A DNA stretch of 64,000 nucleotides, taken from the NCBI GenBank assembly GCA_023402015.1, contig JAEXCU010000001.1:62001-126000 (forward strand). Reading direction: 5' to 3'. The stretch comes from Pseudomonadota bacterium. Its GTDB lineage: Bacteria; Pseudomonadota; Alphaproteobacteria; Rs-D84. Each line of letters opens with the position of its first letter. The stretch's first letter is position 1. The notes beneath the pieces were generated by a model. The model ran no database searches and had not been told where the DNA came from. It worked only from the letters and a program-made list of their open reading frames with translations. Of the stretch, positions 28,409 to 36,590 are shown piece after piece. The translations under genes were made by a program, and so were the position numbers.

Positions 28409-29131
28409 ATGAACAACAACGATTTTTTAAACTGGGATGTAAAAATTGTTTTAGATAATTGGAAACCTGCAACCGACCTGAAATTGGATGTGTTGCGTTT
28501 CAGTGGCAATGATATGCATTACATGCACATACATGAAATTGCGCCGACACGTAATCCGTTATACATGGCGGCCATATGCCACAATAATGGCGAATTGGGG
28601 GCTGACGTCCAGGAACCATTAATTGCCCGAAAACTTAAAATGGGAAAAACATATCCGGACGTATTAAACACACAAAATGTGCGCCAGGTTGCGCCGGGGA
28701 TAGTTTCGGTGGATACAACGTTGGTCATAACACGTGATGAGTATCGTGATTTCTTTGGCATGACCCCATGGCAGGTTATGCAACAGACCCCCATGGCCGA
28801 TTATGACCGTGATGCAGGAACATTCACAATTCATTACCCGTACTATATTCATGTACCGACGGGGTATTTTAAACGCTTTTCCCGTACACACCGGTATCAG
28901 CCGGCCGAAGAATTGCGTCAATTTGTAAAATCACGTGATGCATTTTTGCAAAAACGCGCGGCCGGCACGGCGGTATTACCCGTTGGTGCGGCCGATGATT
29001 GTGTTGCGGCAATTTTGAACAACATGATAGATACCAGTGCCCGTCGTCGCATGTTTCGCAATGACCTGGGCGCATTTATTAATCAAACCATTGCGGCGAA
29101 ATTAAAACTGGAAAAAACAAATGAACGTTAA
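28409..29131 (+). CDS. Hypothetical protein
   Basis: 240 residues, cytoplasmic, with no motif I recognise. The central part is beta-rich ([36 protein letters not shown]) and the C-terminus helical. ATG 28409 follows an AGGATTATGT region. It overlaps ung by 11 nt, so it is co-translated with a repair enzyme, but nothing in it shows a repair role. Confidence 0.6.
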   Translation: MNNNDFLNWDVKIVLDNWKPATDLKLDVLRFSGNDMHYMHIHEIAPTRNPLYMAAICHNNGELGADVQEPLIARKLKMGKTYPDVLNTQNVRQVAPGIVSVDTTLVITRDEYRDFFGMTPWQVMQQTPMADYDRDAGTFTIHYPYYIHVPTGYFKRFSRTHRYQPAEELRQFVKSRDAFLQKRAAGTAVLPVGAADDCVAAILNNMIDTSARRRMFRNDLGAFINQTIAAKLKLEKTNER

Positions 29132-29783
29132 AATACAAGAATCTTGGAAAAGTGCACTGGCCGGTGAATTCGACAAAGATTATTTCATTAAACTGACGGA
29201 TTTTGTGCGTGGTGAATATCTGGCCGGGAAAAAGGTTTATCCTGCGCCCGCAAATATTTTTAATGCGTTTAATTTATGTCCATTGGACCAGGTCAAGGTT
29301 GTAATTATCGGCCAGGATCCGTACCACGAACCGGGACAGGCGCATGGTTTATGTTTTTCTGTATTACCGCCAACACCGGTGCCGCCGTCCCTGGTAAATA
29401 TTTACAAAGAAATTCAATCTGATTTGGGCCGTCCCAGTATTACCCACGGCGATTTAACCGCATGGGCAAATCAGGGTGTGTTATTATTGAATGCGACACT
29501 GACGGTTCAGGCGCATTTGGCCGCATCGCATACCGGTCGCGGTTGGGAACAATTTACCGATGCGGTTATACGTGCGGTTGCGTCGCGCGATAATATCGTA
29601 TATATGCTGTGGGGTTCTTATGCCCAGCGCAAGGCAGAATTTGTTGATGCGAACCGAAATTTGATTTTAAAAAGTGTACATCCGTCGCCGTTGTCCGCGC
29701 ATCGGGGATTCTTTGGCAATCATCATTTTTCACGTGCAAACGAATATTTGGTTGCGCACGGTAAAACACCAATTAATTGGTAA
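29121..29783 (+). CDS. ung: Uracil-DNA glycosylase
   Basis: Removes uracil from DNA. 220 residues, family 1. The water-activating motif [18 protein letters not shown] has Asp66; the C-terminal [13 protein letters not shown] motif has His187 and the minor-groove loop. Starts inside the upstream hypothetical gene. Followed by a terminator. Confidence 0.96.
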   Translation: MNVKIQESWKSALAGEFDKDYFIKLTDFVRGEYLAGKKVYPAPANIFNAFNLCPLDQVKVVIIGQDPYHEPGQAHGLCFSVLPPTPVPPSLVNIYKEIQSDLGRPSITHGDLTAWANQGVLLLNATLTVQAHLAASHTGRGWEQFTDAVIRAVASRDNIVYMLWGSYAQRKAEFVDANRNLILKSVHPSPLSAHRGFFGNHHFSRANEYLVAHGKTPINW

Positions 29784-29787
29784 AAAA

Positions 29788-29813
29788 ATACCGGTGTTTA
29801 CCGGTATTTTTTA
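29788..29813. terminator. Bidirectional terminator
   Basis: ATACCGGT/ACCGGTAT hairpin flanked by A-rich and T-rich runs, between ung and the convergent PagL-like gene. Confidence 0.8.
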
Positions 29814-29829
29814 TGTTTTTAATGAATTA

Positions 29830-30387
29830 TTAAAAACTGTACGACATGCCGATGCCATAAAAAGCATACGAATTGTTTTCTTCGGCGGTGTTTGCATTTG
29901 AAAAATGCTGAACAAACAATTCCACGGATGTTTGTTCGTTTATTTTATATCCGCCGATTAATTTAAACTGAAATAATAACTTTGCGCCCAGGCGTTCGTT
30001 CTGTTTTCCTTGCAGTCCGACGCCAATTCCGGCGGAAAAATACCAATCACATCCGTAAAACAATGCGATGTCTTCGGACAGATATATCAGTGGAATTGTA
30101 TATTGGTCCCATTGCCAACCATATTTTTCACCAAATCCCAATGTTTGCGCAATGCTGATGGATTGGCGTGCAGGCAATTTAAAGAACGTTGTCGGTTGTG
30201 AATACCGAACATCAATTAAATAAAACGGTACCAATTGTGTTGGTGGTGGAATTAAAAATCCACTGTTGACACCCTGGCCCAGATTAATTGCAATTTGATT
30301 TTCATAATCACCCATAAATGGGTTTTCGTCTGCATACACAGATGTCGCCAGAAACAGGGCGGTCAAAGATACTACGATTTTTTTCAT
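29830..30387 (-). CDS. PagL-like lipid A 3-O-deacylase / acyloxyacyl hydrolase
   Basis: 185 residues: signal peptide 1-19 (SVYA), then alternating beta strands ending in Phe185, the outer-membrane barrel signature. The C-terminal motif VELFVQHFSNAN has His161, Ser163 and Asn164 spaced as the PagL catalytic His-x-Ser-Asn, with Glu169 or Glu170 following as the possible third residue. It would trim an acyl chain from lipid A in the outer membrane. Fits the lipid A genes at 15.8-18.6 kb. Confidence 0.7.
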   Translation of the reverse strand: MKKIVVSLTALFLATSVYADENPFMGDYENQIAINLGQGVNSGFLIPPPTQLVPFYLIDVRYSQPTTFFKLPARQSISIAQTLGFGEKYGWQWDQYTIPLIYLSEDIALFYGCDWYFSAGIGVGLQGKQNERLGAKLLFQFKLIGGYKINEQTSVELFVQHFSNANTAEENNSYAFYGIGMSYSF

Positions 30388-30485
30388 ATGCGCAATATAT
30401 AATATCTGTCGGGTGAATTCAACCTAAACTTATTAAAAAATATAATAATTTTACATAAGAATGAATTCATTATGAAATCATGCAA

Positions 30486-31397
30486 TTAATATAATCCTGT
30501 TTGTGTTGCCACGCGCCACCAAATTTTGGAAAATATCGGTCGCAGATTTGCTGCATGCCACGGTTTCATCCAATTTGAATAATGTATCGCCACCAGGTTG
30601 TATCGCAAATCGTGAATTTCATGTGCGCTGTGTGCCTTGAAAATCCACGGCCCCAGCATGGGTTGAAAATTGTATTTCAGTGGCAAAAAAACTATGCGTC
30701 CGCGCGCGGTATAATTTAATAAATCTTGATCGGGATTTTTATATTTCTTGCCGCGGGATACGGCAATCCATTTTTCATACATTTTTTCCGTACGCATTTG
30801 TTTCAGATTCATTATCAGAAAACCTGAATTTATATATCCGTTGTTATAATCGCGAACGCCCGCCAACAAATTTTTGCCCATATTAATCCGCCATGCATTT
30901 ACCAAATCACGACAGAAAATAACATCAATATCTGCGTATATTATTTTGTCCAATGTTGGTATCAGTTTTGGCAGCATTGTTCTGTAATAAATTGCAACCG
31001 GCCAGCCTGCGCGATAGGAATCATTAAAATCATTGTTTGCGTTCAGAAAAAATATTCGGGAACCAGTGCCGCGAATTTGACGGGCAATTGTTTTGCGATG
31101 TTGCGCTGATACAGTGTTGTCCACAACACAATAAATGTCGTAATCACATGCACAGCCAGATGCGGATATCAACGAACGTATGGATACCGCCGCCAATTTA
31201 TACCCGTCGTCGTCAAAACAAAATGCAACATTTATTCGTTCCGGGAATTTTTCCATTTCTGGGCCAGTGTTTCCGGTTTCTGCAATCAGGCCGCGGAAAC
31301 GTATTTTGTCGCGGGTGCGCCTGCGTGCAGACCGTGTGCGCATGGGCAATGCGGCAATATTTGCAATTAATTCGCGTATTTTATAAATGGTGTTCAT
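30486..31397 (-). CDS. Family 8 glycosyltransferase
   Basis: 303 residues. The GT8 fold begins at INVAFCFDDDGYKLAAVSIRSLI; the DxD metal site is YADIDVIF, and the C-terminal AIHYSNWMKPWH holds the conserved His and Lys-Pro-Trp. It resembles LPS galactosyl- or glucosyltransferases (LgtC/RfaI). The first 45 residues are a basic extension. AAAGGAG lies just before the start, and the structured RNA at 31418-31590 ends 20 nt upstream. Confidence 0.88.
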   Translation of the reverse strand: MNTIYKIRELIANIAALPMRTRSARRRTRDKIRFRGLIAETGNTGPEMEKFPERINVAFCFDDDGYKLAAVSIRSLISASGCACDYDIYCVVDNTVSAQHRKTIARQIRGTGSRIFFLNANNDFNDSYRAGWPVAIYYRTMLPKLIPTLDKIIYADIDVIFCRDLVNAWRINMGKNLLAGVRDYNNGYINSGFLIMNLKQMRTEKMYEKWIAVSRGKKYKNPDQDLLNYTARGRIVFLPLKYNFQPMLGPWIFKAHSAHEIHDLRYNLVAIHYSNWMKPWHAANLRPIFSKIWWRVATQTGLY

Positions 31398-31417
31398 GTT
31401 GACTCCTTTGCGGTGAA

Positions 31418-31590
31418 CAAAAAAGCCATCAAATCAATGATGGCAGGAGTTTCAACACTATCGTATGCGCAATAGCGCGATGTTTTCAATATATGGCATC
31501 GCACTCCTGCCCACTTGCAGGAGGCATTTAACGTCAGCCATGACGCGCATACAATGGGTGTTGAATCCCAACATCGGAACCCCCGATGTC
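31418..31590 (-). ncRNA. Structured attenuator-like leader RNA, copy 2
   Basis: About 173 nt on the minus strand. In transcript order: hairpin ACATCGG/CCGATGT (31589-31571); long-range helices TTCAACAC/GTGTTGAA (31565-31558 with 31458-31451) and GTATGCGC/GCGCATAC (31552-31545 with 31470-31463); inside them hairpin CTCCTGC/GCAGGAG (31523-31504) and hairpin GCGATG/CATCGC (31502-31477) with an ATATTGAA loop; then a second CTCCTGC (31449-31443) and terminator GCCATCA/TGATGGC (31444-31425) with six T. It ends 20 nt before the GT8 start codon. The second CTCCTGC could pair with GCAGGAG and disturb the terminator. Confidence 0.7.
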
Positions 31591-31596
31591 ATATTC

Positions 31597-31625
31597 ATGA
31601 TAGTTGGCCAGCGGGTAAAAAGCAA
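31597..31625 (-). promoter_or_regulatory. Candidate promoter of the GT8 leader RNA
   Basis: Minus strand TTGCTT (31625-31620), 17-nt spacer, TATCAT (31602-31597). Confidence 0.5.
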
Positions 31626-31637
31626 ATTAATTGTTTC

Positions 31638-31665
31638 TTGCATTTGGAAAATTATTTGTTATAAT
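31638..31665 (+). promoter_or_regulatory. Promoter of tRNA-Met
   Basis: TTGCAT (31638-31643), 16-nt spacer, TATAAT (31660-31665). Confidence 0.7.
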
Positions 31666-31675
31666 GCCGGGCGTT

Positions 31676-31752
31676 GGCGGGATAGCTCAGCTGGTTAGAG
31701 CAGTGGAATCATAATCCACGTGTCGGGGGTTCAAGTCCCTCTCCCGCTACCA
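31676..31752 (+). tRNA. tRNA-Met (CAT), elongator
   Basis: 77 nt including CCA; anticodon loop ATCATAA. Acceptor GGCGGGA/TCCCGCT with a G1-U72 wobble. The paired 5' end excludes an initiator. A tRNA-Ile2 with modified CAT is possible in principle, but the body matches alphaproteobacterial tRNA-Met. Confidence 0.9.
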
Positions 31753-31753
31753 A

Positions 31754-31786
31754 AATTCAAGCCGCCGAATGGCGGTTTTAATTTTG
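31754..31786 (+). terminator. Terminator of tRNA-Met
   Basis: CCGCC (31762-31766) pairs with GGCGG (31771-31775), then TTTTAATTTT. Confidence 0.75.
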
Positions 31787-31820
31787 GGAAATGTTTATGG
31801 AGCACGGGTGGGGCAATAAT

Positions 31821-31849
31821 AAAAACACCGGCATTTGCCGGTGTTTTTG
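31821..31849. terminator. Bidirectional terminator
   Basis: ACACCGGC/GCCGGTGT hairpin with CCGGCATTTGCCGG core, flanked by A5 and T5. Serves the minus-strand ArsR gene. Confidence 0.8.
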
Positions 31850-32524
31850 TTAAAATTTATCCCCAACCAAATCGTATCTTTTATGTATGCATCCGATTGT
31901 TGTTTTGTGTACACCGGGGGTTATTTCATAATAAATATATCGTCCCGCGCGGCGCGCGCGAACAAAGTCATCATCAGACAATTTACGCAGGTATTGCGAT
32001 ACCTTGACCTGGGGGATGTTTGTTCTGCCAACGATTTCGCATACACATGATTCACCATTGTACGTCAAGAATTCCAATATTCGCATTTTGTCATAATTGG
32101 CAAACAATTTGATTCTGTTCGCGGACATTGTTGTATAGTCTGATGGCAATATTTCGCGATAATCATCTTTTAAAAATTTTAATTGATCTGTCATATGACC
32201 AAATAATTTGCGCAGGCAAACAAAAATGCTGGCCGGGTATTCTTCGCAAATTTCGTAATATATGAATATGCCCCGACGCGTGGTTTGGACCAGGTTCGCA
32301 TCGCGCATTTTACGTAAATGCTGGGATACAATCATTTGTTCCATGCCAACCCCATTTGCAATTGTGGACACAGATGAACGTCCATTCACGTCCAAAAATT
32401 CCAATATTCGCAACCGTGCAGGGTGCGCGATATATGTAATGCCGCGCGTTGCGCGTTCCAATATTTCTGCCGGCAATTGGCGATGAATTTTTACTTCGGG
32501 TAATTGGGCGTTTGTTTGGGACAT
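31850..32524 (-). CDS. Tandem ArsR-family regulator (two winged HTH domains)
   Basis: 224 residues containing two complete ArsR/SmtB winged-helix domains, at about 30-92 (HPARLRILEFL...VSQHLRKM...IYYEI) and 138-202 (DKMRILEFL...VSQYLRKL...IYYEI). Domain 2 has Cys160-x-Cys162 in ESCVCEIVG, matching the ELCVCDL metal site of ArsR; domain 1 has Ser in its place. Cys212 could be a further ligand. Such a protein could act as a single-chain pseudo-dimer with one sensor site. Divergent from the CxxC membrane gene, its likely target. Confidence 0.85.
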   Translation of the reverse strand: MSQTNAQLPEVKIHRQLPAEILERATRGITYIAHPARLRILEFLDVNGRSSVSTIANGVGMEQMIVSQHLRKMRDANLVQTTRRGIFIYYEICEEYPASIFVCLRKLFGHMTDQLKFLKDDYREILPSDYTTMSANRIKLFANYDKMRILEFLTYNGESCVCEIVGRTNIPQVKVSQYLRKLSDDDFVRARRAGRYIYYEITPGVHKTTIGCIHKRYDLVGDKF

Positions 32525-32585
32525 AAAAAATCCTTTGGCATATCATAAATATAACAATTAATTTTTTGGGCCGCAAATAAATAAT

Positions 32586-32614
32586 TTGACTTTTTAATAC
32601 ATATGAATAATAAT
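32586..32614 (+). promoter_or_regulatory. Promoter and operator region between the ArsR-like and membrane genes
   Basis: TTGACT (32586-32591), 17-nt spacer, AATAAT (32609-32614). ATATGAAT occurs twice (near 32601 and 32616), bracketing the -10, as possible regulator sites. Confidence 0.55.
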
Positions 32615-32648
32615 ATATATGAATTTTGATATATAAGGAAGGAATATA

Positions 32649-33146
32649 ATGAAAAAACTAATTGGATTTTTTGCGGCAATGTTTCCATTGTCTGCGCTGG
32701 CCAATCCTGCGTGTCCGATTTGCACGGTTGCAATTGGGGCCGCATTGCCAATTGCACAGCGTATGGGTGTGCCGGCGGATGTTGTTGGATTATGGGCGGG
32801 GGCATTGCTGACACTGTTGGGGTATTGGGCGGCAAAGTATTTTGATCGGCGCGGGTGGCATTTTCGCGGTCGCAATGCATTATTAATTGCCATATCTGTT
32901 GCGATGATTGGATTTGTTTATATTGGCCAGGTTAAATACAGTCCGTGCACATATCTGGGATTTATTTCTGTGGATCCGATTATATTTGGCGCAGTGCTGG
33001 GCATGATTTTATTTATATTGTCTGAAAAAATCTATGATTGGATGAAGGCAAAAAATGGCGGCCGGGCACATTTCCCATTTGAAAAAGTTGTATTGCCAGT
33101 TGTTGTGTTAATTGTGGCCAGTATGCTGATGACATTGTGTTTATAA
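32649..33146 (+). CDS. Membrane protein with CPIC motif, unknown
   Basis: 165 residues. A signal-like first helix ends at LANPACPICTVAIG, giving Cys22-x-x-Cys25 just outside the membrane. Four more hydrophobic segments follow (about 45-62, 78-97, 108-128, 142-163), with Cys in YSPCTYLG and a final TLCL. Paired Cys and control by a metal-type ArsR suggest metal or thiol handling. No family recognised. Good site AAGGAAGGAATATA. Confidence 0.6.
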   Translation: MKKLIGFFAAMFPLSALANPACPICTVAIGAALPIAQRMGVPADVVGLWAGALLTLLGYWAAKYFDRRGWHFRGRNALLIAISVAMIGFVYIGQVKYSPCTYLGFISVDPIIFGAVLGMILFILSEKIYDWMKAKNGGRAHFPFEKVVLPVVVLIVASMLMTLCL

Positions 33147-33157
33147 AAGGAGAAAAA

Positions 33158-33739
33158 ATGGAAAAAATAAAAAATGTCCAAGAATTTGTTGAAAAATTGG
33201 ACAATGCCAAAAAGGTTAATCCCAAAGATTTATCCAGCGACCAGGATTTAACCATTGGCATTATGAACCTGATATCTATTGAGGAACATTTGATGTTTTC
33301 CGGGGCAAAAACCGGAAAAAAGGAATTCTATGACATGATTAACGACGTGCGCGACCTGCGTAAACGTATGATGCAGAAAATCATTCCATCGTACGAAGGC
33401 GAAGTTTGGTGCATATCCAAACACTTGTTGGCCGCGTCCATGCGTTTGTTTGAGGTTGGTACCAAGGCCCTGGCCAGTGGTGATAAAACCCAGGCATATG
33501 AATTGTTTGATGAATCATATGGTTTGTACTGTATTTTCTGGGGACTGAATATGGGGATGTTATCCGGCGGGGCAGATTTAAAATATGTCAAAGAAAACAA
33601 ATCTGTTAATAATAAAAATTCGCAAAAAACGGTGGTTGAAACACCGGAAATACCCGATGTTATGCCTGCGGATTCCCGCGGCGGCATCCAGCGTTTGAAA
33701 AACTGGGTTAAAAATGCAGTAAATTGCTGTATAGAATAA
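33158..33739 (+). CDS. Hypothetical helical protein
   Basis: 193 residues from ATG 33158 behind AAAAGGAG. The first 145 residues look like a helical bundle (ISIEEHLMFSGAKTGKKEFYDMINDVRDLRKRMMQKIIPSYEGEVWCISKHLLAASMRLFEVG), the rest is a flexible linker and a basic amphipathic end. It follows the CPIC membrane gene by 11 nt and is probably co-regulated with it. Function unknown. Confidence 0.6.
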   Translation: MEKIKNVQEFVEKLDNAKKVNPKDLSSDQDLTIGIMNLISIEEHLMFSGAKTGKKEFYDMINDVRDLRKRMMQKIIPSYEGEVWCISKHLLAASMRLFEVGTKALASGDKTQAYELFDESYGLYCIFWGLNMGMLSGGADLKYVKENKSVNNKNSQKTVVETPEIPDVMPADSRGGIQRLKNWVKNAVNCCIE

Positions 33740-33801
33740 AAAAAGTTTTTAATATTGGACATATACATCGGCGTAAATTTTTATGCCGATGTTTTTTATC
33801 C

Positions 33802-33829
33802 TTGATTTTTTGCGCACCGCCCTTATAAT
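33802..33829 (+). promoter_or_regulatory. Promoter of tRNA-Thr
   Basis: TTGATT (33802-33807), 16-nt spacer, TATAAT (33824-33829). Confidence 0.75.
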
Positions 33830-33844
33830 TGGCGGGTATCAATT

Positions 33845-33918
33845 GCCCTAATAGTCTAGTGGTAAAACACGTCCTTGGTAAGGACGAGTCGCAAGTCCGA
33901 TTCTTGCTTAGGGCACCA
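33845..33918 (+). tRNA. tRNA-Thr (GGT)
   Basis: 74 nt with CCA. Acceptor GCCCTAA/TTAGGGC, anticodon stem CGTCC/GGACG, loop TTGGTAA with anticodon GGT. The rest of the gap to 34046 (from 33919) shows no ORF or clear structure. Confidence 0.92.
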
Positions 33919-34046
33919 GGTTAAAGCAGGTTGGCGAAAAAATCGCATAACCAGTGTCATCAAAACGGACCCCAAGCGCGATAATTCACAATTGATAAAA
34001 TACCTTTTTACCCAATAATCGTACTATTCGGCAAAAAGGATTAACA

Positions 34047-34451
34047 GTGATAAAAATAGCCATTCTTGGAAGTGCCAAAGACCACGCGGCGATAACAAAA
34101 ATCGCCCAGGCCATGGAAAAAGTTGGTTTTTATGTAATATTGTTTCCAAACGCACGCGAATTACGTCAATCACAATTGCCCCAAAATATCCTTAGACTGA
34201 TTGACAAAGGATTAACGTATTGTGGTTTTGAGCATATAAAAAAATCCGATTATGTTTTATTTGCAAATTTAAATGGTTATATGGGAAACAGTGCAACACT
34301 GGAACTGGGGTATTCCGCCGCGCTGTCTAAGCATATTATTGCGTTAAACCATGATAAAGAATTAACCAGGGAATCTTTGTTTGACGATGTGCTGGAAACA
34401 GAAGATGCGGATAAAATTGCCCAGATTTTGATTGAAAAACTGACTAAGTGA
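34047..34451 (+). CDS. Nucleoside 2-deoxyribosyltransferase-like protein
   Basis: 134 residues with a GTG start behind AAAAAGGA. A Rossmann-like start (IAILGSAKDHAAITKIAQAMEKVGFYVILFPN) and the segment SDYVLFANLNGYMGNSATLELGYSAALSKHIIAL match the NDT/DUF4406-type fold; Glu in TLELGYA aligns with the catalytic Glu of that family. Could hydrolyse or transfer deoxyribosyl groups. It ends 40 nt before the aspS T-box promoter. Confidence 0.6.
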   Translation: MIKIAILGSAKDHAAITKIAQAMEKVGFYVILFPNARELRQSQLPQNILRLIDKGLTYCGFEHIKKSDYVLFANLNGYMGNSATLELGYSAALSKHIIALNHDKELTRESLFDDVLETEDADKIAQILIEKLTK

Positions 34452-34490
34452 TAACACCACAGGTCGTGCCAATCGCCCAGATTTTTGTTG

Positions 34491-34518
34491 TTGATAGTTA
34501 GATATTTTTGTTTATAAT
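34491..34518 (+). promoter_or_regulatory. Promoter of the aspS T-box leader
   Basis: TTGATA (34491-34496), 16-nt spacer, TATAAT (34513-34518). Confidence 0.75.
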
Positions 34519-34524
34519 ACTTTC

Positions 34525-34697
34525 TTACAAGGCGCAGAATCGTGATGATATGACTGACAACCATGGAATGACAATGCGTTTTAATAAGTTATAAACCAGG
34601 GTGGCACCGCGCATTTATATGCGCCCCTGAAATAAACATTAATGGGTGCCAAAATCACTGATTTAATATGGTGCCCGGAAAATAAAAAGGGACCAAA
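34525..34697 (+). promoter_or_regulatory. T-box leader of aspS with very short stem I
   Basis: The 14-nt T-box AGGGTGGCACCGCG (34598-34611) matches the canonical sequence fully. AGGG pairs with CCCT (34625-34628), TGGCACC forms the bulge, and GCGC (34609-34612) pairs with GCGC (34621-34624). The TGGC can pair with an uncharged tRNA ending GCCA; tRNA-Asp has G73, as required. Stem I is short: GGCGCA/TGCGTT (34531-34536 with 34575-34580) enclosing 38 nt that include GAC, an Asp codon, at 34552 and 34556. GGTGCC at 34645 and 34670 can pair with GGCACC in the bulge as a competing fold. No U-run follows, so control may be translational. Confidence 0.85.
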
Positions 34698-36467
34698 ATG
34701 TTATCACTGAAATCTAAATACAGAACGCATACATGTGGACAGTTGTGCGCGGAAAATGTGGGCCAGCAGGTTGTTCTGTCTGGGTGGGTGCATCGCAAAC
34801 GCGACCATGGGTCGTTGATGTTTGTTGACCTGCGCGACAATTATGGTATTACGCAATGCGTGTTTGACGGGGGCGATGAAAGAATGGAAAAAGTTCGTCC
34901 GGAATCTGTTATAAAAATTACAGGCACGGTTGTTGCGCGCGATCCGTCCGCGGTTAATGATAAAATTCCAACCGGTGCCATTGAAATTCAGGTGGAAAAT
35001 TGGGAAGTTTTAACAAATTCTGATGTTCTGCCATTTCAGGTATTTGGTGATGACGATGCAGTTGCCGAAGATTTGCGTTTAAAATATCGTTATATTGATT
35101 TGCGTCGTGATTCACTGCATCAAAATATTTTATTCCGTAATCGCGTTATTAAATTTATGCGCGATAAAATGTGGGAAATGGGATTTTCAGAATTTCAGAC
35201 CCCCATTTTAACGGTGTCCAGTCCCGAAGGTGCACGCGACTTTATCGTCCCCAGTCGTAATCATCATGGTATGTTCTATGCATTGCCCCAGGCACCGCAA
35301 CAGTTTAAACAACTGATTCAAATTGCGGGGTTTGACCGTTATTTTCAAATTGCGCCATGTTTCCGCGACGAAGATTTGCGTGCAGACAGATTGTTGGAAT
35401 TTTACCAACTGGACCTGGAAATGTCGTTTGTAGATTTGCCTGATATTCAGGCGGTTGGCAATACATTGTTGCCGGCGATGATTCGCGAATTTGTTCCCGG
35501 TGCAAAAATTCATCCGGAAATTCCGCATATCCCGTTTGATGAAGCGATGTTGAAATATGGTTCAGATAAGCCGGACCTGCGTAATCCGATTATCATTCAT
35601 GACGTCAGTGATGTTTTCCGTGGGTCAGATTTTGGTATATTTGCCGCGGCCGTTGAAAATGGCGCCGTTGTTCGTGCGATTCCGGCACCAAATTCCGCAG
35701 ATCGGCCACGTTCTTGGTATGACAAATTGGGTGATTATGCGACCAAGGAATTAGGATTGGGCGGTTTGGGATATATTATATTTGCCGATGAAGCCAAGGG
35801 ACCAGTTGCCAAAAAATTGGATGCCGACCGCATTGCAAAATTGCGTGCGATTTCGGGCGATAATTCATCGTTGTTCTTTGTATGTGATGCGCCGGAAACC
35901 GCAGCCAAGGCGGCGGGCAAACTGCGCACCAAATTGGGCGAAGATTTGAATCTGATTGATGAAAATGAATACCGCTTGTGCTGGATAGAAGAATTCCCAT
36001 TCTTCGAGGCGGATGAAGAATCCCCAACGGGACTGGCATTCACACACAATCCATTTTCATATCCGATGGCAACATTGGAAGAATTGAACACAATGGACCC
36101 TTTAAAAATCAAGGCGGCCCAATTTGACATGGTTTTAAATGGCGCGGAAATATGCAGTGGGGGCTTGCGCAACTTTAACCCGGATATTATGGTAAAATGC
36201 TTTGATATAACCGGATACAGCGAAGACACCGTAAAAGAAAAATTTGGTGGAATGTACACTGCGTTCCAATACGGCGCACCACCGCACGGTGGATGTGCGT
36301 TTGGTATTGATCGCCTGGTTCAGATTATGTGCGGCGAGCCAAACCTGCGTGGGGTTGTATTGTTCCCAACCAATCAACGTGGCCAGGACCTGATGATGGG
36401 TTCCCCCAGCGAGGTTTCGGAAAAACAACTGCGCGAAGATCATATCCAGGTTCGCAAAAAGAACTGA
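34698..36467 (+). CDS. aspS: Aspartyl-tRNA synthetase
   Basis: Class IIb synthetase of the bacterial type, 589 residues. N-terminal OB fold (VVLSGWVHRKRDHGSLMFVDLRDNYG), class II motif 2 FRDEDLRADR, GAD insertion domain in the middle, motif 3 GGCAFGIDRLVQIM, and C-terminal PTNQRGQDLMMG. Charges tRNA-Asp (and tRNA-Asn if the genome lacks AsnRS, which cannot be seen here). The gene follows the T-box leader, with AAAAAGGGA before the ATG. Confidence 0.96.
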   Translation: MLSLKSKYRTHTCGQLCAENVGQQVVLSGWVHRKRDHGSLMFVDLRDNYGITQCVFDGGDERMEKVRPESVIKITGTVVARDPSAVNDKIPTGAIEIQVENWEVLTNSDVLPFQVFGDDDAVAEDLRLKYRYIDLRRDSLHQNILFRNRVIKFMRDKMWEMGFSEFQTPILTVSSPEGARDFIVPSRNHHGMFYALPQAPQQFKQLIQIAGFDRYFQIAPCFRDEDLRADRLLEFYQLDLEMSFVDLPDIQAVGNTLLPAMIREFVPGAKIHPEIPHIPFDEAMLKYGSDKPDLRNPIIIHDVSDVFRGSDFGIFAAAVENGAVVRAIPAPNSADRPRSWYDKLGDYATKELGLGGLGYIIFADEAKGPVAKKLDADRIAKLRAISGDNSSLFFVCDAPETAAKAAGKLRTKLGEDLNLIDENEYRLCWIEEFPFFEADEESPTGLAFTHNPFSYPMATLEELNTMDPLKIKAAQFDMVLNGAEICSGGLRNFNPDIMVKCFDITGYSEDTVKEKFGGMYTAFQYGAPPHGGCAFGIDRLVQIMCGEPNLRGVVLFPTNQRGQDLMMGSPSEVSEKQLREDHIQVRKKN

Positions 36468-36479
36468 TGAAAAAGATAA

Positions 36480-36509
36480 AAAGGCCGGCAAATGCCGGTC
36501 TTTTTATTA
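36480..36509 (+). terminator. Terminator of aspS
   Basis: CCGGCAAATGCCGG hairpin followed by TCTTTTTATT. Confidence 0.8.
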
Positions 36510-36590
36510 CCCCAATTGTTGCGGAATTCATACCTGTTAAAAAACAAATATTCCCATGTATAATTTGTTGCATTCCATTGGGGGGGCGCC

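Noticed and set aside
31418..31590. 6S RNA for the GT8 leader
   Set aside because: A closing stem and side hairpin recall 6S, but the length, the separate 5' hairpin and the position just before a start codon fit a cis-acting leader better. Not excluded.
31676..31752. tRNA-Ile2 (CAT) instead of tRNA-Met
   Set aside because: The body and anticodon stem resemble alphaproteobacterial elongator tRNA-Met; a search for tilS determinants would settle it.
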